DNA of 64,000 nt from JANXQG01 sp963719885 (GTDB lineage Bacteria > Planctomycetota > Planctomycetia > Pirellulales > Thermoguttaceae). A model generated the notes under the pieces. The model was not told where the DNA came from. It was given only the letters and a program-made list of their open reading frames with translations, and ran no database searches. The DNA lies in the NCBI GenBank assembly GCA_963719885.1, contig CAVRDP010000035.1, forward strand, positions 269,569 through 333,568, given 5' to 3'. Of this stretch, positions 45,933 to 57,665 are shown piece after piece. Both the position numbers and the translations under genes were made by a program. Within the stretch, counting starts at the first letter, position 1; each line of letters starts with the position of its first letter.

Positions 45933-48900
45933 GGTTTCCCTCCGCATTCAGTTCATCGCGAAACGCATCCATTCGCTCGTCGCGTCCGGGAAGGTGCTGT
46001 TGCTCCAGGTCGTCGGCCTGCGAAGTTGTCCGGCTGACCAGCATGCCGACACGGATCTCGTCGGTTTCCGGCGACGCGGCCAGCACGACCTCGCTCTCAA
46101 CGGTAAGATCGTAAGTCAACTCCTCCCTGGTAACGACGGCTCCCACCTTCATCGCCGAACGGGCGGTACTTTCAACGATACGGTCCTGGATGTCGCCGGG
46201 TCCGACGCGGCCGACGGGACTTATGCACCTGACAACCGGATGCGACCCGATGGATTTGAGCACTAGCGCAAATGGTTGCACACGCCTGCCGAGGTGAACC
46301 GTACCCAGCAGGACGACAGGCGATGTCTGTGGCTCCCACGTAACCATGACGTTTGTAAGCGTGCCGGTTGCAAGCAGGGCAAACCGTTCGCTCAGTTCCC
46401 TGGCAACCGTAGGAAGCGTTGCAAGCTCGCAAGTTGTCCCTGTAGATGCTCCGCCCGAATAGGAAACGCGCTCTTCGAGTTTCTCCGTAATCTGCGGCAC
46501 GACCTGCCGCGACTTTGCGAATTTGTGATTCGCGTTGATCGTTCGTTGCTCGCGTTCCGCTGTAGTCAGCCCCTCGTGCATCAAGCGCAGGAAGACGTTC
46601 ATCCTCTTCCAGCACGCGTTGCACCTGGAGGACTTCCACCGTGTCTTCGAGGTGGGGAAAGTAGACTTGCAGTTTCTTATCTCCGCAGAGCGCATCCGCC
46701 GCCGTTGCAGATAGCCGGCGATCGGATTGAGACCGCACGCGGTCGATACGGCCGATGCGTTGTTCCATCGCCGAGGCTGTCCACGAAATTCCGTAGTGGT
46801 GCACTGAAGAACAAAATGTGTGGAGGTCTTCTCCTTCCTGGAGCACGTCCGTCGAAACCAGCACGAGAGGGTAGCCGGGCATCCGGAACTGGCGCACGAG
46901 CGTCTCGGTTCACCTGGCCCGACATCCCCCCAACAGGCTGTTGCTTGCGTAATAGCTGGCCAAACAAACGGGCGGTCAAGGAAAGGGGCTGACGGCGTGC
47001 ATCCGGCTCGTTAACATCGATGATGAGATGGAAGTTGGCCGCAATCTCGGCGAGTTCGTCAAACGCTCCCCAATCGCGCTCTGCCAGGGGCGACCGCATC
47101 TGGCCTTCCAGTAAATCCAGGTACTCGTGAATCCGGCCGATCTCCCCGCCCCGATCCTTCCTCCTCGGTGGCTTCCTGTGCCCTAAGTTCGAGGCTCTTG
47201 AGACGGCGTATCGTCATCACGTACAAATCGATCAGGCTATGGCCCAGGCGTGCTGCGGACGCCAGCATCTGGCCACGTAGTTCGCGCTCGCGGAACGCCT
47301 GCTTGTACTCCGACACGGAAAGTTCCGGCCACAGGGCACCACGCAGTTCGGGCGCAGGCGCAGCTCGGTGAAGAACGTGGTCAGCTCCAGCCAGTCGCCG
47401 ATCTCAGGTGCTTGTTCCGCGTGGGGAAACTGGAGGGAAGCCTCGAACCGCTCATGCCAGACGATACGCGCCTTCTCCAGGTACGGTCCCGGCCGCTCAG
47501 TGAGCCACTCGATGGCGGCGGCCTGGACTGCTTCAAACCGGTCGGCGCGTGCATGCTTCTTGGCCCTAGACAGGAACCGCTTCGAGCGATCCTTCACTGT
47601 GGCGCAAGTTCTGCTTCGGAAATATGTAAAAAGCCTGAGAGGCGTTTCTGCACTTGAGATGGGGGACACACAAGCACGTCGGCCACATAGTTGTCTTCAA
47701 AAAACGTGGCGTAGGCTGCCCCCCGCTGGATGAAACGCTTCTGTATGTTTGCGCCGCTGACGACGCCGTCCGGACCATCGCCGCGGAAATACCAAGCGAA
47801 GAAAGTGTCGATTCCGCCGTTGTCGTCGTCGTCGGCCAAGCGTGCATTCTCCTTGGCCTCAAGGGAGCGGCCTTTGGTTTCAGCTTCGTCTTTCGCGGCC
47901 CGGTATTGCTCAAACAAATCCTGCAATCGCTGCCCGAGCGAAGCGGGGAGTTCACGCAACAGGCGATTCATGAGCCATTCATCGTACCGCTCATCGAGCT
48001 TTCGCTTGAGTTCCTTGACGGACGCAACGCGGCGGACAAACACAAGCGTTTTCTTCCCCCGCATCCAAGAGGTGGAAAGCGAGTTGACCAGCGCGTCCAT
48101 TTTCGGGTGGGGCATTTCGCAGCCGAACGTCTTGCGGTACGACCGCGCTGTATGCGGTTCACGTCACCCACATCAACGCCCTGCTTCTCAAGCAGGTCTT
48201 CAGCCTGGTCCGTGTCGTCAAAGTTCGCGACCTCGGTTTCGTCTCGCTTTAACTTGGATGTTTCCAGGAAGCTTTCGAACGATGCGAGCATTCCGATCTG
48301 AAATGACGAGTTGAACCGTTTGTGCCCGAGAAGTTCGCTGACCTTTTTCTGGACCAGCGCCACGACGAGTTTCTGCCTTGCATCTTCGATCTGAATCGGC
48401 TCGTCATGGGTATGCACTCCACCACGTCGCCATTCGCGCCGGTAGAGGTTCTTGGTGTGATCGACGCCGCCGATCCGAATCGAGGTCACTCGCCGGATAA
48501 GGAACTGTCCGGCGATGGCTTTTTTGTCGTCCTCTTCGACATCGGCCTTGCTGAGGTCGCCGTAGGGATCGGTGCGGTTAAATACATCCAATTGGTTCCA
48601 GAGCTGGCGATAACTCTCTTCGACGGGTGTCGCGGACAGGATCAATACACGCCGGCGCAGGACTCATACCCCGGAAAAAGGCTGCGGCTCACCGCTTCCC
48701 CTGGGTGACCCAGCGCCAGTCCCAGGATGGCGGTTTCTTGCCGACACATTTTTCCCGAATCCGTGCTTGAGGTTATGTCCCTCATCGACAATAACGAGAT
48801 CAAATACCGGTAAAGCGCAGCACAATGCCCTTGCGAAGTTGTCTTTGAAACCCTGCTTGTTGCGTAGGTCAAACACCTCATCCTTCATCCAAGGCAGATG

Positions 48901-49403
48901 GCGGCGCAAGCCGTCACGGTACCGGCGGGCATCGTCAGGGTCAACGGCATCGCCCCCGTCAGCGGTAAGCTGAAACTCGTCAGCCTCGTGAAGAAATCGC
49001 GGTTGCTATCGACCGTCACCTCATGGATGAGTTCGAGCAGGTTGCCGCAAGCGACCAGTGGCTTCACTGGCCGGCCGTCGAGGGACTTGACCCGCATGTC
49101 CGGAAAACGGACATTGTGCTCCACAAAATTATTAAGCTCCTTCACCCACTTCATCTGGATGTTTTCCCGTGGCGCAATGATCAGGACTCGGAAGTCCGGC
49201 TGGAAATGGCGAAACAGCGCCATTGCTCCCAGCGCTGACATACGTCTTTCCCATCCCCACTTCATCGGCAAGGTAGGCGACGTGCTGTGATTGCAGCACA
49301 TTGTGGATCGCGACCGCGCCTTCAAGTTGCTCCTGCGCCGTTGTCCTTGTCCGATGCGTGCACCGAAATCGAGAAGCTGGCCGGCGGTAGCTACGTCGAT
49401 CAT
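45922..49403 (-). pseudogene. SNF2-type (DrmD/HepA-like) helicase, about ten frame changes
   Basis: Helicase landmarks occur in order but spread over all three frames: N-terminus MIDVATAGQLLDFGARIGQG, motif I YLADEVGMGKTYV (about 49260), LIIAPRENIQMKWVKELNNF, motif II LVIVDEGHNLKHGFGKN (about 48770), motif III ILSATPVEESYRQLWNQLDV (48640), KKTLVFVRRVASVKELKRKL, motif V/VI LVSTDVLQEGEDLHTFCSS and MEQRIGRIDRVRS (about 46770). The sum is about 1,150 residues, the size of DrmD-like SNF2 helicases. The ATG overlaps the upstream stop (ATGA). Either this gene is truly decayed or this stretch is poorly sequenced. Confidence 0.7.
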
Positions 49404-51432
49404 TCCTTCACCTCCACCGGCACCGCCCGCTTCATGAACCATTCATCGAACCAAGTGAGGAAATCGGCGAACCCGTCTTTGTTTTCCTTGATGAGGCAGT
49501 CACGCACGGCAGCAAGTTCGCTAAAGCGGCCTTCGATCGACTTGACATCGGCCTTGTGCTGGTTCCAGTAATATCGGTAATCCCGCCCGATCTCCTGGCA
49601 AAGTTGGCGGGCGAACATCATGATGACATAACTGTCCACGTGATCGGCCTTATCCTGTTCCGAGGCCACCCGGTCTAACAGGCTCCCGAGCGAATCGTAC
49701 TTCCTGCCGAAAAGGCGGTAATCGGCCTCTTTGGTGTGGTTGCTGTCGAGGGCGGTTCGAACCGCGCGCTGAAGGCATCCAAACGCGTGGAAGAAACCGG
49801 CGAACCGGTCAAACAGTGTCTCATCGTCGAGGATGAATTTCGCCCTTGTCACCAGGTCGGCTCCCTGGCCGGTGAACGCGATCTCGGGAGCCCTGGCTTC
49901 GAGAAATGCGGCGCGCTGGGCAGGGGTGAGCAGCGACCAGTAACGCAGGATGTCCGCCGCCGACAGTTGCAGCAGCAGCGATGGCTTATGCGACATTCCT
50001 TCTTCCTGCACCAGCAGCATCGCCCCACGGTCGCCATCGCCATGCACGATGAACAGGGATGTCTCCTTCAGCACCTCGCCGACACGTTGCGACATTCCCG
50101 GTGTCAACTGCGTCCATGTTCGGGCGCAAGCCCGTTGATGTCGCCAACAGGGATGCCGTGTGCCTCGATGCGAAGCCTCGGTGCCTCTTTCGGATGATCC
50201 CAGTACGCTTCCGCGGACGAACGATCCCAGTGATAGCGAAGGTTGAGCCGGGTACCTCCCGACGCGGCGGCGGCTTCATCTTCCTTTCGCACCAGGTAAT
50301 CAACCGGGTCACGTTCATCCGGTGAAAGCCAGAAGTCCGGGCGGCGAGCAGGGATCATATCGACCAGGAAGCCGGTCTCGACATTGCCCCCGTTCTGATG
50401 TGCCGCTGAAGTGAGGTTGGCAGAGCCCACGAAGCAGATTTGCCGTTTCGGGCTCTGCGTAAAGAAGCGATAGACTTTGGCATGCACGAAACGCTCACCG
50501 GCATTATCGCTGGCTCCTAACCGCGTGATTTCCCTTGGGAGCTTTCCCCAGCGAACCCTAGGCGTGTCTCGGACCGATTCAAACAGTTCCTGGCGGACCA
50601 GTGCCTCCCCTGCCTCTGATCGTGGAAGGAATACCCGCACCTCCTTCGGGGCAAACGCTTCGATGAGGTCATTGAGCGGGGTGCATTCCGGTGAGTCATC
50701 GAAGTAAGGCGAGATGATCTCCAGGTACGCCCCCCGGATTTGCTGCCCGGCGTTCTGCGTCAGGAAATCCAGGAACGATTTCTGGCCGGAATAGAAATGC
50801 GTGTGGAGCCGGCCGGAAGCGGTCTTGTGTTGCCGCTGGTCGGCATTCTTCACGAACCTCAGTATGTCGCTCAGGGCGACATGCTCGCCTTCCGCCGATG
50901 TCTTCCCTCGCAAGCGCTCCAGTAGGCCAGCCACGTCATCTTTAAGCCGGGTCTTCTCGCCCTCCAGTATTTCTTCGGCGTGGCACACCTCGACGTTTTC
51001 CCACCAGCCGGATCGTGTGAGGTTCGCCGAAAGGCTTGCGATGATGAGAGTCTGGGGATGGTAGTCTTCGTCGTTGGCTTCTTCGTCCTCAACGAGCAGG
51101 AACACATTCTTCGGGTGGAAGATGCCAGTGCGGTGTTGAACCGGGATACGACGGATATCGAGTTTTGCCGATCCGTCGCCACCATCCACAAGTCCGTTTG
51201 CGTCGTAATAGACGGCCACCTGGCCAGGAATCGCGCGCAGCGCATCTTCGAGTTGCACCAGCCTGATGACGGCCGCATGGCTTAAAGGAATATCTAAGAA
51301 TACCGGCAGCACTTCCTGTTCGAAGAACCCCGGATCAAACTGGAAGGTGAGAAAGACGGCTGAGCGAAGCCGCCTTCCATTCAATCGTTCCTGAAAGTGC
51401 TCCGAGAGCACTGCGTGTGGAATGTCGCTCAC
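49400..51432 (-). CDS. Phospholipase D-fold nuclease, one frameshift
   Basis: GTG start at 51432 (SDIPHAVLSEHFQERLNGRR), two bases past the upstream stop, with GGGGGG before it. Two PLD half-sites are visible: GIFHPKNVFLL with IASLSANLTRSGWW, and FVHAKVYRFF with ICFVGSANLTSAAHQNGG (HxK and N/S-x-N). The frame changes near 50107 and the reading continues LTPGMSQRVGEVLKETSLFI through a helical C-terminal domain to 49400, giving about 677 residues. PLD enzymes paired with SNF2 helicases occur in DISARM (DrmC) and related systems. Stop and next start overlap (ATGA). Confidence 0.8.
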
Positions 51433-51433
51433 G

Positions 51434-52738
51434 TTAGTTCCCCCCCACAATGCTGGCAACAGTCCGTAATGAATCCAGGAAGTAAGGGAAATGCCACATT
51501 GATGCCAGTTCTTTCTGCTTTGGCAATGAGCCTTGTTCGTCTTTGAACCTCACGCGAAGTGTGCCACTGGAATTCTCAATCCAGGGAGCTCCGCCGCGCG
51601 ACGACATCACGGATTTGTTCTGTTCAATGAGGAGATCTAACAACGCACCGTAATCGCCCGACGACAGCGTTTCGGCAATACGAACCCACCTGTCCCCGGT
51701 CGTTGTGTCGCCTGCGGGTCCGGCAAGCTCTGTACGAAGGTCCCGGAAACCGGAAACGTCAATCATCCGTAGACCCGGTCCCCACTCATCGAGAAGCCGA
51801 CCAGTTACACTCACTACAGTTTTACCGTCAAGGCCAAGGAGGTGCGAAAATAGGGCGGCCGTAGGAGCAAGGACGGTTTCGCTGGTATGGATGCGGTTCA
51901 ACCGGTGTGCAAGCGGGTGCCAGTCAACACCTTTGGACTTCGCGGATTTCGCAAGCTGTCCGACGGCCGCCGGTGACCAGGTGAAATCCGCGTCCATGAG
52001 CGTGTCGGTCAGTAACTCGGCGAGTTGTTGCTGCCGCCCGCCTGTCGCGTCCTGTGGACCACCATGCAACAGGTGGGACCGGAAGAACTCGCGTTCCCGT
52101 GCCATGAGCCGGCGCTTAAGCACCTTGCCGACCGACTGGACAAGCTTCGCTTCGCCGTTCTTGACATCCATTCGGCAAAGCTTCTGGCGCAAGGCATCGC
52201 GAATGCGCTTTGCATCACGTCCGGCACCTTCCTCCAGGATCGGCAGGTAAGTACGCTCGACGAGTTCTTTGGCTGGCGGCGTGAGTCGAGGCGGGTCGCC
52301 ATCGACCAGTCCTGACGAGCGGGCCGGCATCGTGTACAAGCCCCAGAGACCATAGATCTTCTGGTTGCCGAGAATCTGGTGGCTGCGATCATCTGAGAGG
52401 CAAATGCGGGAGCCTTCCGCAAGGAACTTCTGCACGGTTTCCGTTCCGCGGAAACGGTAATCCTTGTTTACTTCGGCCCGTGAGTAGGCTGCGAGCTGCT
52501 CCCACTTCAGGAAGGTTGCCAGTTCAGAACCGGGGCCAAGCTCGCTGGCAAGCTGCTCGCTGAAATAGTATCCGAGCATCAGCGTCGTAAAATCGCGGAC
52601 CGAGTTGCTGACCGTCGTGAGGTTCCCAACCACGTGCCGGCCGAGCCGCGTCCAGATTTGCTGGATGCCCAGGGGATCGCGTGAGCCCTTCACGGCAGCA
52701 CGCGAATCAATGTCGGTTAGAAATGGTGCCGTTAACAT
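51434..52738 (-). CDS. Protein of unknown family in the helicase/PLD operon
   Basis: About 434 residues from the ATG at 52738 (AAGAGAAATC upstream). A TTG at 52858 overlapping the preceding stop is an alternative start and would add 40 residues. I see no nuclease, ATPase or membrane motif. The opening MLTAPFLTDIDSRAAVKGSR and DPLGIQQIWTRLGRHVVGNL, TTVSNSVRDFTTLMLGYYFS look like a conserved N-terminal module. It is placed between AddA-like and PLD genes with overlapping or abutting ends. Possibly the specificity or scaffold subunit of the system; this is inference. Confidence 0.7.
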   Translation of the reverse strand: MLTAPFLTDIDSRAAVKGSRDPLGIQQIWTRLGRHVVGNLTTVSNSVRDFTTLMLGYYFSEQLASELGPGSELATFLKWEQLAAYSRAEVNKDYRFRGTETVQKFLAEGSRICLSDDRSHQILGNQKIYGLWGLYTMPARSSGLVDGDPPRLTPPAKELVERTYLPILEEGAGRDAKRIRDALRQKLCRMDVKNGEAKLVQSVGKVLKRRLMAREREFFRSHLLHGGPQDATGGRQQQLAELLTDTLMDADFTWSPAAVGQLAKSAKSKGVDWHPLAHRLNRIHTSETVLAPTAALFSHLLGLDGKTVVSVTGRLLDEWGPGLRMIDVSGFRDLRTELAGPAGDTTTGDRWVRIAETLSSGDYGALLDLLIEQNKSVMSSRGGAPWIENSSGTLRVRFKDEQGSLPKQKELASMWHFPYFLDSLRTVASIVGGN

Positions 52739-52854
52739 GATTTCTCTTGTCGTGGCCAAAAGCGCGGATGAATCATAATTCACGCTGGCAAGCTTGTCGA
52801 GCCGACAAAGGATCGACGATACTTCGTTGAGACACCTACCGCTTCTCGCGGCTG

Positions 52855-55800
52855 TCAAGCTGGCGATTGAACTCGTTCTATGCGGCCTGAAGTCATGAAC
52901 ACGATTAACCCCAGGACGGCCCCTGTTGCTTTCAGATAGCTGCGCACCTGGTCGCGATACATCTCAACATCAGCCGGAGTTGGGTTCACGTCACTCTTCC
53001 AGTCAACAACAGTCTGGATCTGCTCACCGTCATAGGCGATTGCATCGGCGATGCCGGCGGTGAGTGATATAGTTTGTCCCGCGACCGAGGCCGCGTAGAC
53101 CCGGTATTCGGGCAACAGCCTTGGGCGCAATTCTGCGATTTCCCGAATCTGAAGCGTACGTTGAATGACAGTTGCCATCTCACGGCTCGAAGGACCACTT
53201 ATCGCATCTTCTGCATCCGGCAGACCCAGTTGAACAAGCAGTTCGGAGGCGCGTTTTTGCAGCGTGGTTACGTCGTCCGGTGTCTCGCCGGTAAGCACTT
53301 CTTCCATTAGCTTATGCAAGACTAATCCTCGCTCGCCCCGCCCTGGACCGTCATATCTTCGTTTGCCGCAGGCACGCTCACTACGATTGACTCGGCACCC
53401 ACGAACACCTCTTCAGGAGCTTCTATCGGGACCAGCGGTTGTTCATGGCGGCTGGGCTGATGCCACGAGATGTGCCGTTCGGCTGCCGCAATTGTTGCGG
53501 CCTCTTGCTGCCACGTTGCATTGTCCTGCTTGTTGCCGCTGCTGGGAGCCGCCTGGGGGCCCACGCCACGGAAACGAGTAGCATCAAAAAGCGGAAGCAT
53601 GCCGATGTCGAGGTTTATCAGGCTCAGCCAATCGTCCGCGATACGCTCGGTCTGCCTCGGCAGCAGCAGCAAATCTCGGGCACGGGTTAGAGCAACGTAC
53701 CAAAGCCGGACGCGTTCACGCCGTACCGCTACTGCCTCGTCTTGACTGACGGCCTCATAATCAAGACTCGGGAAACCCAACACCTTAAAATGAACACTAT
53801 CGTCACTGCGACGATATAGAAATCTCATGTCGGACCGAAGAGCGGTTGTGGAGTTAATCGGAATTACGATGGGCCACTCCAAACCTTTCGCCGAATGAAT
53901 GGTGATGATTGACACCGCGTCCGCCTCGGCGTCCGGCCTGCCCTCTGCTTGAGCGTCTCCATCTTCCCAGCGCTGCCATAGTGCGCGGGCAAAGTCACCG
54001 ATCCCGCGTCCGGCATACGCTCGGGCCATCTCCAGTACGAGTTCAACATTAGCTAGAGCCCGTTCCGCACGCGGATGGCGCGATTTCAAGATCGGTCGAA
54101 CATGAAGCTCTTCAATTGCCTCGGCAAGAAGCTGATAGGGAGTCGAGCGACGAGCCTTGCGTGCCAGATTCTGAAGTACGGCTAGCGTCTGCTTAAGGAC
54201 CACATGCTTGATGATCGCGGGGTCAGTCCAGAGGTTAAGGCGTTGCGGCCCCGTTGTTGCCGTTTGAAGAGCGTCGATCTCGTCGGCGATTTGTTCCTCG
54301 GTAAGCCCAACCAACGGTCCTCGAATTATTGCACCGAATGCCAACGTGTCGCGGTGGTCGGCGATTGCCCTTGCGATACCGATTAAATCCTGGACTTCTT
54401 GGCGACGAAAGAAGCCTTTTCCTGCCTGCGTGGCAATTGGAATGTCACGGCGCTCCAGTTCGTGCTCGTAAATCCAAAGGCTGGTACCGGTTGGAGCAAG
54501 TAGAGCGATGTCGCCAGCACGCGCTGGCCGATATGCTTGTCGATCCTTGTCCCACACCGGATAAATGCCGATAAGGCTGCGCACGATGTTGGCGACGACC
54601 AATGCCTCCTCGCGACGCACCAAGTCAACCACGAGTTTGCCATTTGGTTTATGTCGGTCGTCGATTGCGATCTCAAAGGCGGCGACACTTGGTTCATCAC
54701 CAGTTGGGCGAACGGGAGAAAGAGCTGTGAAGCCTGGCTGTCCCTGTGACTCGTCGAGCGCTGCCGAAAAATGTGAATTAACGTATTCAATGATCGCCGG
54801 TTGCGAGCGGAAGTTGGCCGACACGTCCAGAATTGCCTTCGGATCACGATTCGCTAACGCTCGTTTGGCGACGAGGTAGGTGTCAACATCAGCGCCGCGA
54901 AAACGGTAGATGGCCTGTTTGGGATCGCCTACGACAAAGAGCGCACCGGGACGAATCTCGCGTGTGTGCCAAGGCGATGACGGTTCGCCTTCACCAGCCA
55001 ACCGCCAAAGGATTTCGGCCTGAAGCGGATCGGTATCCTGAAATTCGTCGACGAGAATCACCGGATACCGCTGTGCAAGAGCCTGACGTACCCTCTCGTT
55101 GCTCTTCAAGAGCTGGGCAGCATGGTGGAGGAGGTCGTCGAAATCGAGGAGTGCGGCGTTACGCTTATAGTCTCGATAGAGGTCTCTAAGAGCGCCAAAT
55201 TCGCCGACAAAGCGTTGAAAAGCTAAAGTGCCCAAGCCGGAGCAAAACGCTTGATACGCCTCACCGCAGGCGCGATAATGGGCTTCGCCAGCATTACTTA
55301 GCTGTTCGCCCTGTGCAGCGCTCCGTCCGGCTGTCTTTCCGGCATCCTTCCATTTGCCCTTGCGGCCCCACTGCTTGAAAGTAGTTTCATCCTTTTTACA
55401 TGCTATGGGCGATGTGTGGGATAGAAGCTCGGCGATACGCCTCCCCGTCAGCGGTTGAGTCGCCGCTTCGCGTGCCAGAGCGGCAACGCGTGTCAGGTCT
55501 TCTACGAGTTCAGCCGTGGTCGGTTCCGCTACGCCGCAGCCATTGTACCAGTCAGCAAAAGTTGTGACCGACTGCGTAAGCAGTGCGAATCTCCCGGCAT
55601 GGACCGTTGTGGCGGGTGCATCGGCCGTCCGGTGGCTTTTGAGGAATTGAGCCGTATCGCGGATTAAGTCAATCGTCTCGTCAGGAGTCATGACGAGCAA
55701 TTCAGCAAAGAAATCATCCTCACCTCCTGCGCCCACTATCGCCGGAATTCGCCCGAGACCTTCAGCGCCTCGGTCTCTCCCGAAACGGGCCGACAGCCAG

Positions 55801-56282
55801 GCGTCCATCAGATCTTGATAAGCAAGGTCGGCCGCCGCTGGATCGATGATCGCCGCACCCGGATCAATACCTGTTTCCACCGGATATGGTTTTATCAGTT
55901 GCTGGCAGAAGCCATGTATTGTCGTACACGTAATTTCATCAAGAGCTGCCGCTCCGTTCTCAAGATTTGTTCTTTGCGCGGCGGTAAGTCCCTCCGGTAG
56001 GGTCGCTGAAAGTTCGATGGGTATATACTCGCTGAGAAGTTTCTGCACAGTGCGTTCAATGCGTTCCTGAAGTTCGGCGGCGGCTGCCTCCGTGAATGTG
56101 ATCGCGACGATGCCCTTCGGATGAACGCCCGCAGCAAGAAGAAGTGCCACTCGCCCTGCCATGAGAGCAGTCTTGCCGCTGCCTGCGCCAGCCTCAACGA
56201 GAAGACTGCGTTCATGGTCCGCCAATGCGGTCATGCGTGCCGCCGTATCGGGGAGGGTCTTGACTACGCGTGTTTTCGCCAT
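52855..56282 (-). CDS. AddA/UvrD-type helicase-nuclease, one frameshift
   Basis: ATG at 56282, one base after the upstream stop. SF1 motifs in order: VEAGAGSGKTALMAGRV (Walker A), TTIHGFCQQL, ILVDEFQDTDPLQAEILW (motif II), VGDPKQAIYRFRGADV, TIHSAKGLEWPIVI, RLWYVALTRARDLLLLP (motif VI). The first frame ends at 53322, but the C-terminal PD-(D/E)XK nuclease starts one frame away near 53330 (RGLVLHKLMEEVLTGET, GIADAIAYDG, VVDWKSDV), so one indel separates them. The sum is about 1,140 residues, matching AddA. It could process DNA ends with the PD-(D/E)XK protein encoded just upstream. Confidence 0.85.
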
Positions 56283-56283
56283 G

Positions 56284-57665
56284 TTACGGCTCCCCCCATA
56301 GCGGTTCAATGGCGGCGAGCACATCTGCTACTAGCGGCAGTTTTGCGGCGAGATAACTTTCCTTAGCACCGCCGGGTAGTACGAACGCTAAGTCGTACCA
56401 CGTCTCTTCAGTGGCCGGGCCTGGAAGTGCTGCGCCTGCGGCGAAGGATGTGTTCGCAGCTATCAGATATCCGGTGAGCCTATCAAGCGTTCCGTCAGGA
56501 TTCTCAAGCGGCAATCCCCGGCCGTCCCTACGCGGATAAAGGAGTTGGGCTTCAACCTGCGGATGGCGAGTGACGAGTGCCTTGACGGCGTAAGCATATA
56601 GACAGCGCTGTAGTTCAGCGCCTCCCCTGAGTTGTGGTGGTCTACCGCGGAGCTTTCCTGATTTGTAGTCGGTGACACGTGCGCGACTTCCGTCGCCAGC
56701 AAGATCGAGACGATCGATTGCTCCGCCGATACGGATGCCCGTGCCAGGTATTATAACCGGCTCAAGCGGGTCCCAAGGGAGTGCTAAACGCACTTCTTCG
56801 GCGAGAGCGATTGCCTTTGGGTCTCCGCCAAACGGAACTTCCGCCCAGCTACGCTCACCGGGTAACGGATCATCATGGTAGGAAAGAGCAACCAAAGCCA
56901 ATTCGGCCGCCTCAGCAAGCTTGCGTTTCCAAACGACTGGGGGCGGGATGGGACGACTCTCATTCCACCGAGAATCTACCACCCCTTCGACTATCTCGAT
57001 GACTTTTCTAATCTCGTGAGGGGACGCCCCTGCAAAGCCGTCTGCTCGGGTAGTTTCGAGTTGTGTCACGGTCTCCTCAAGAATCTCATGCAAGAGACTT
57101 CCGAACGCGAGTGCATCTAGCGTCAATGGCTCATCGGTTTCTTCCGGTTCGGACCACCCAAAACCGTAAGTCCAAAGATACCCTAAAGGATCTCGCAGCA
57201 ACTTAACCAAGGATGTTGCCGACTGCCGCCGATCAAGCGCCCGAAGAATTACTGGATGGTTTGCCCTGACCAACCCATCGTGACCAGTTAGCTTCTCTTG
57301 ATGCCAATCGCTCCACGTCTGCGCGCTGACACCGCGAGCGGAAGACGGGCGAACTCCTCGGGGCGTGCCAGCAAACGGTCACTTGCACTTGCGGCATGTG
57401 CGGGTTCCCGACTTTGAGCATAGTAGACCTCTGTGATGCTGCGCGGGTAGAGCGGAGAGATGCCGTTCATGCGTCCCCCACTGTCACGCCGCGCCCGCGA
57501 ACACACAAGCTCGCGACTGGTCATGTCACGAATCGTCGCAAAATCACGCCTATCAGCCTGATGAATGGGCAGCGGATCAAGACGGGCGGCGGCGATTACG
57601 TGATCCGGAAGCAATGGGTCACCGTGACAAACGTGGAGCGCGAGCGGAAGCTTTCCGGAAATCAT
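56284..57665 (-). CDS. PD-(D/E)XK (AddB/RecB-like) nuclease, N-terminally reduced, one frameshift
   Basis: ATG at 57665 overlaps the GajB-like stop (ATGA). The first part, ending RLPLAVSA near 57323, joins by a frame change to QTWSDWHQEKLTGHDGLVRA. Nuclease motifs: FGSLLHEILEE (His), GGAIDRLDLAG (Asp), VTDYKSGKLRG (Asp, Lys), AELQRCLYAYAV (QxxxY). At about 460 residues it lacks the roughly 600-residue helicase-like N-terminal half of AddB. It precedes the AddA-like gene by one base, so a reduced AddAB-like pair is likely. Confidence 0.75.

Noticed and set aside
45566..57665. Calling the operon DISARM or BREX
   Set aside because: No DrmA/DrmB, PglX/PglZ, BrxL or methyltransferase is visible; only PLD and SNF2 components are shared with DISARM.
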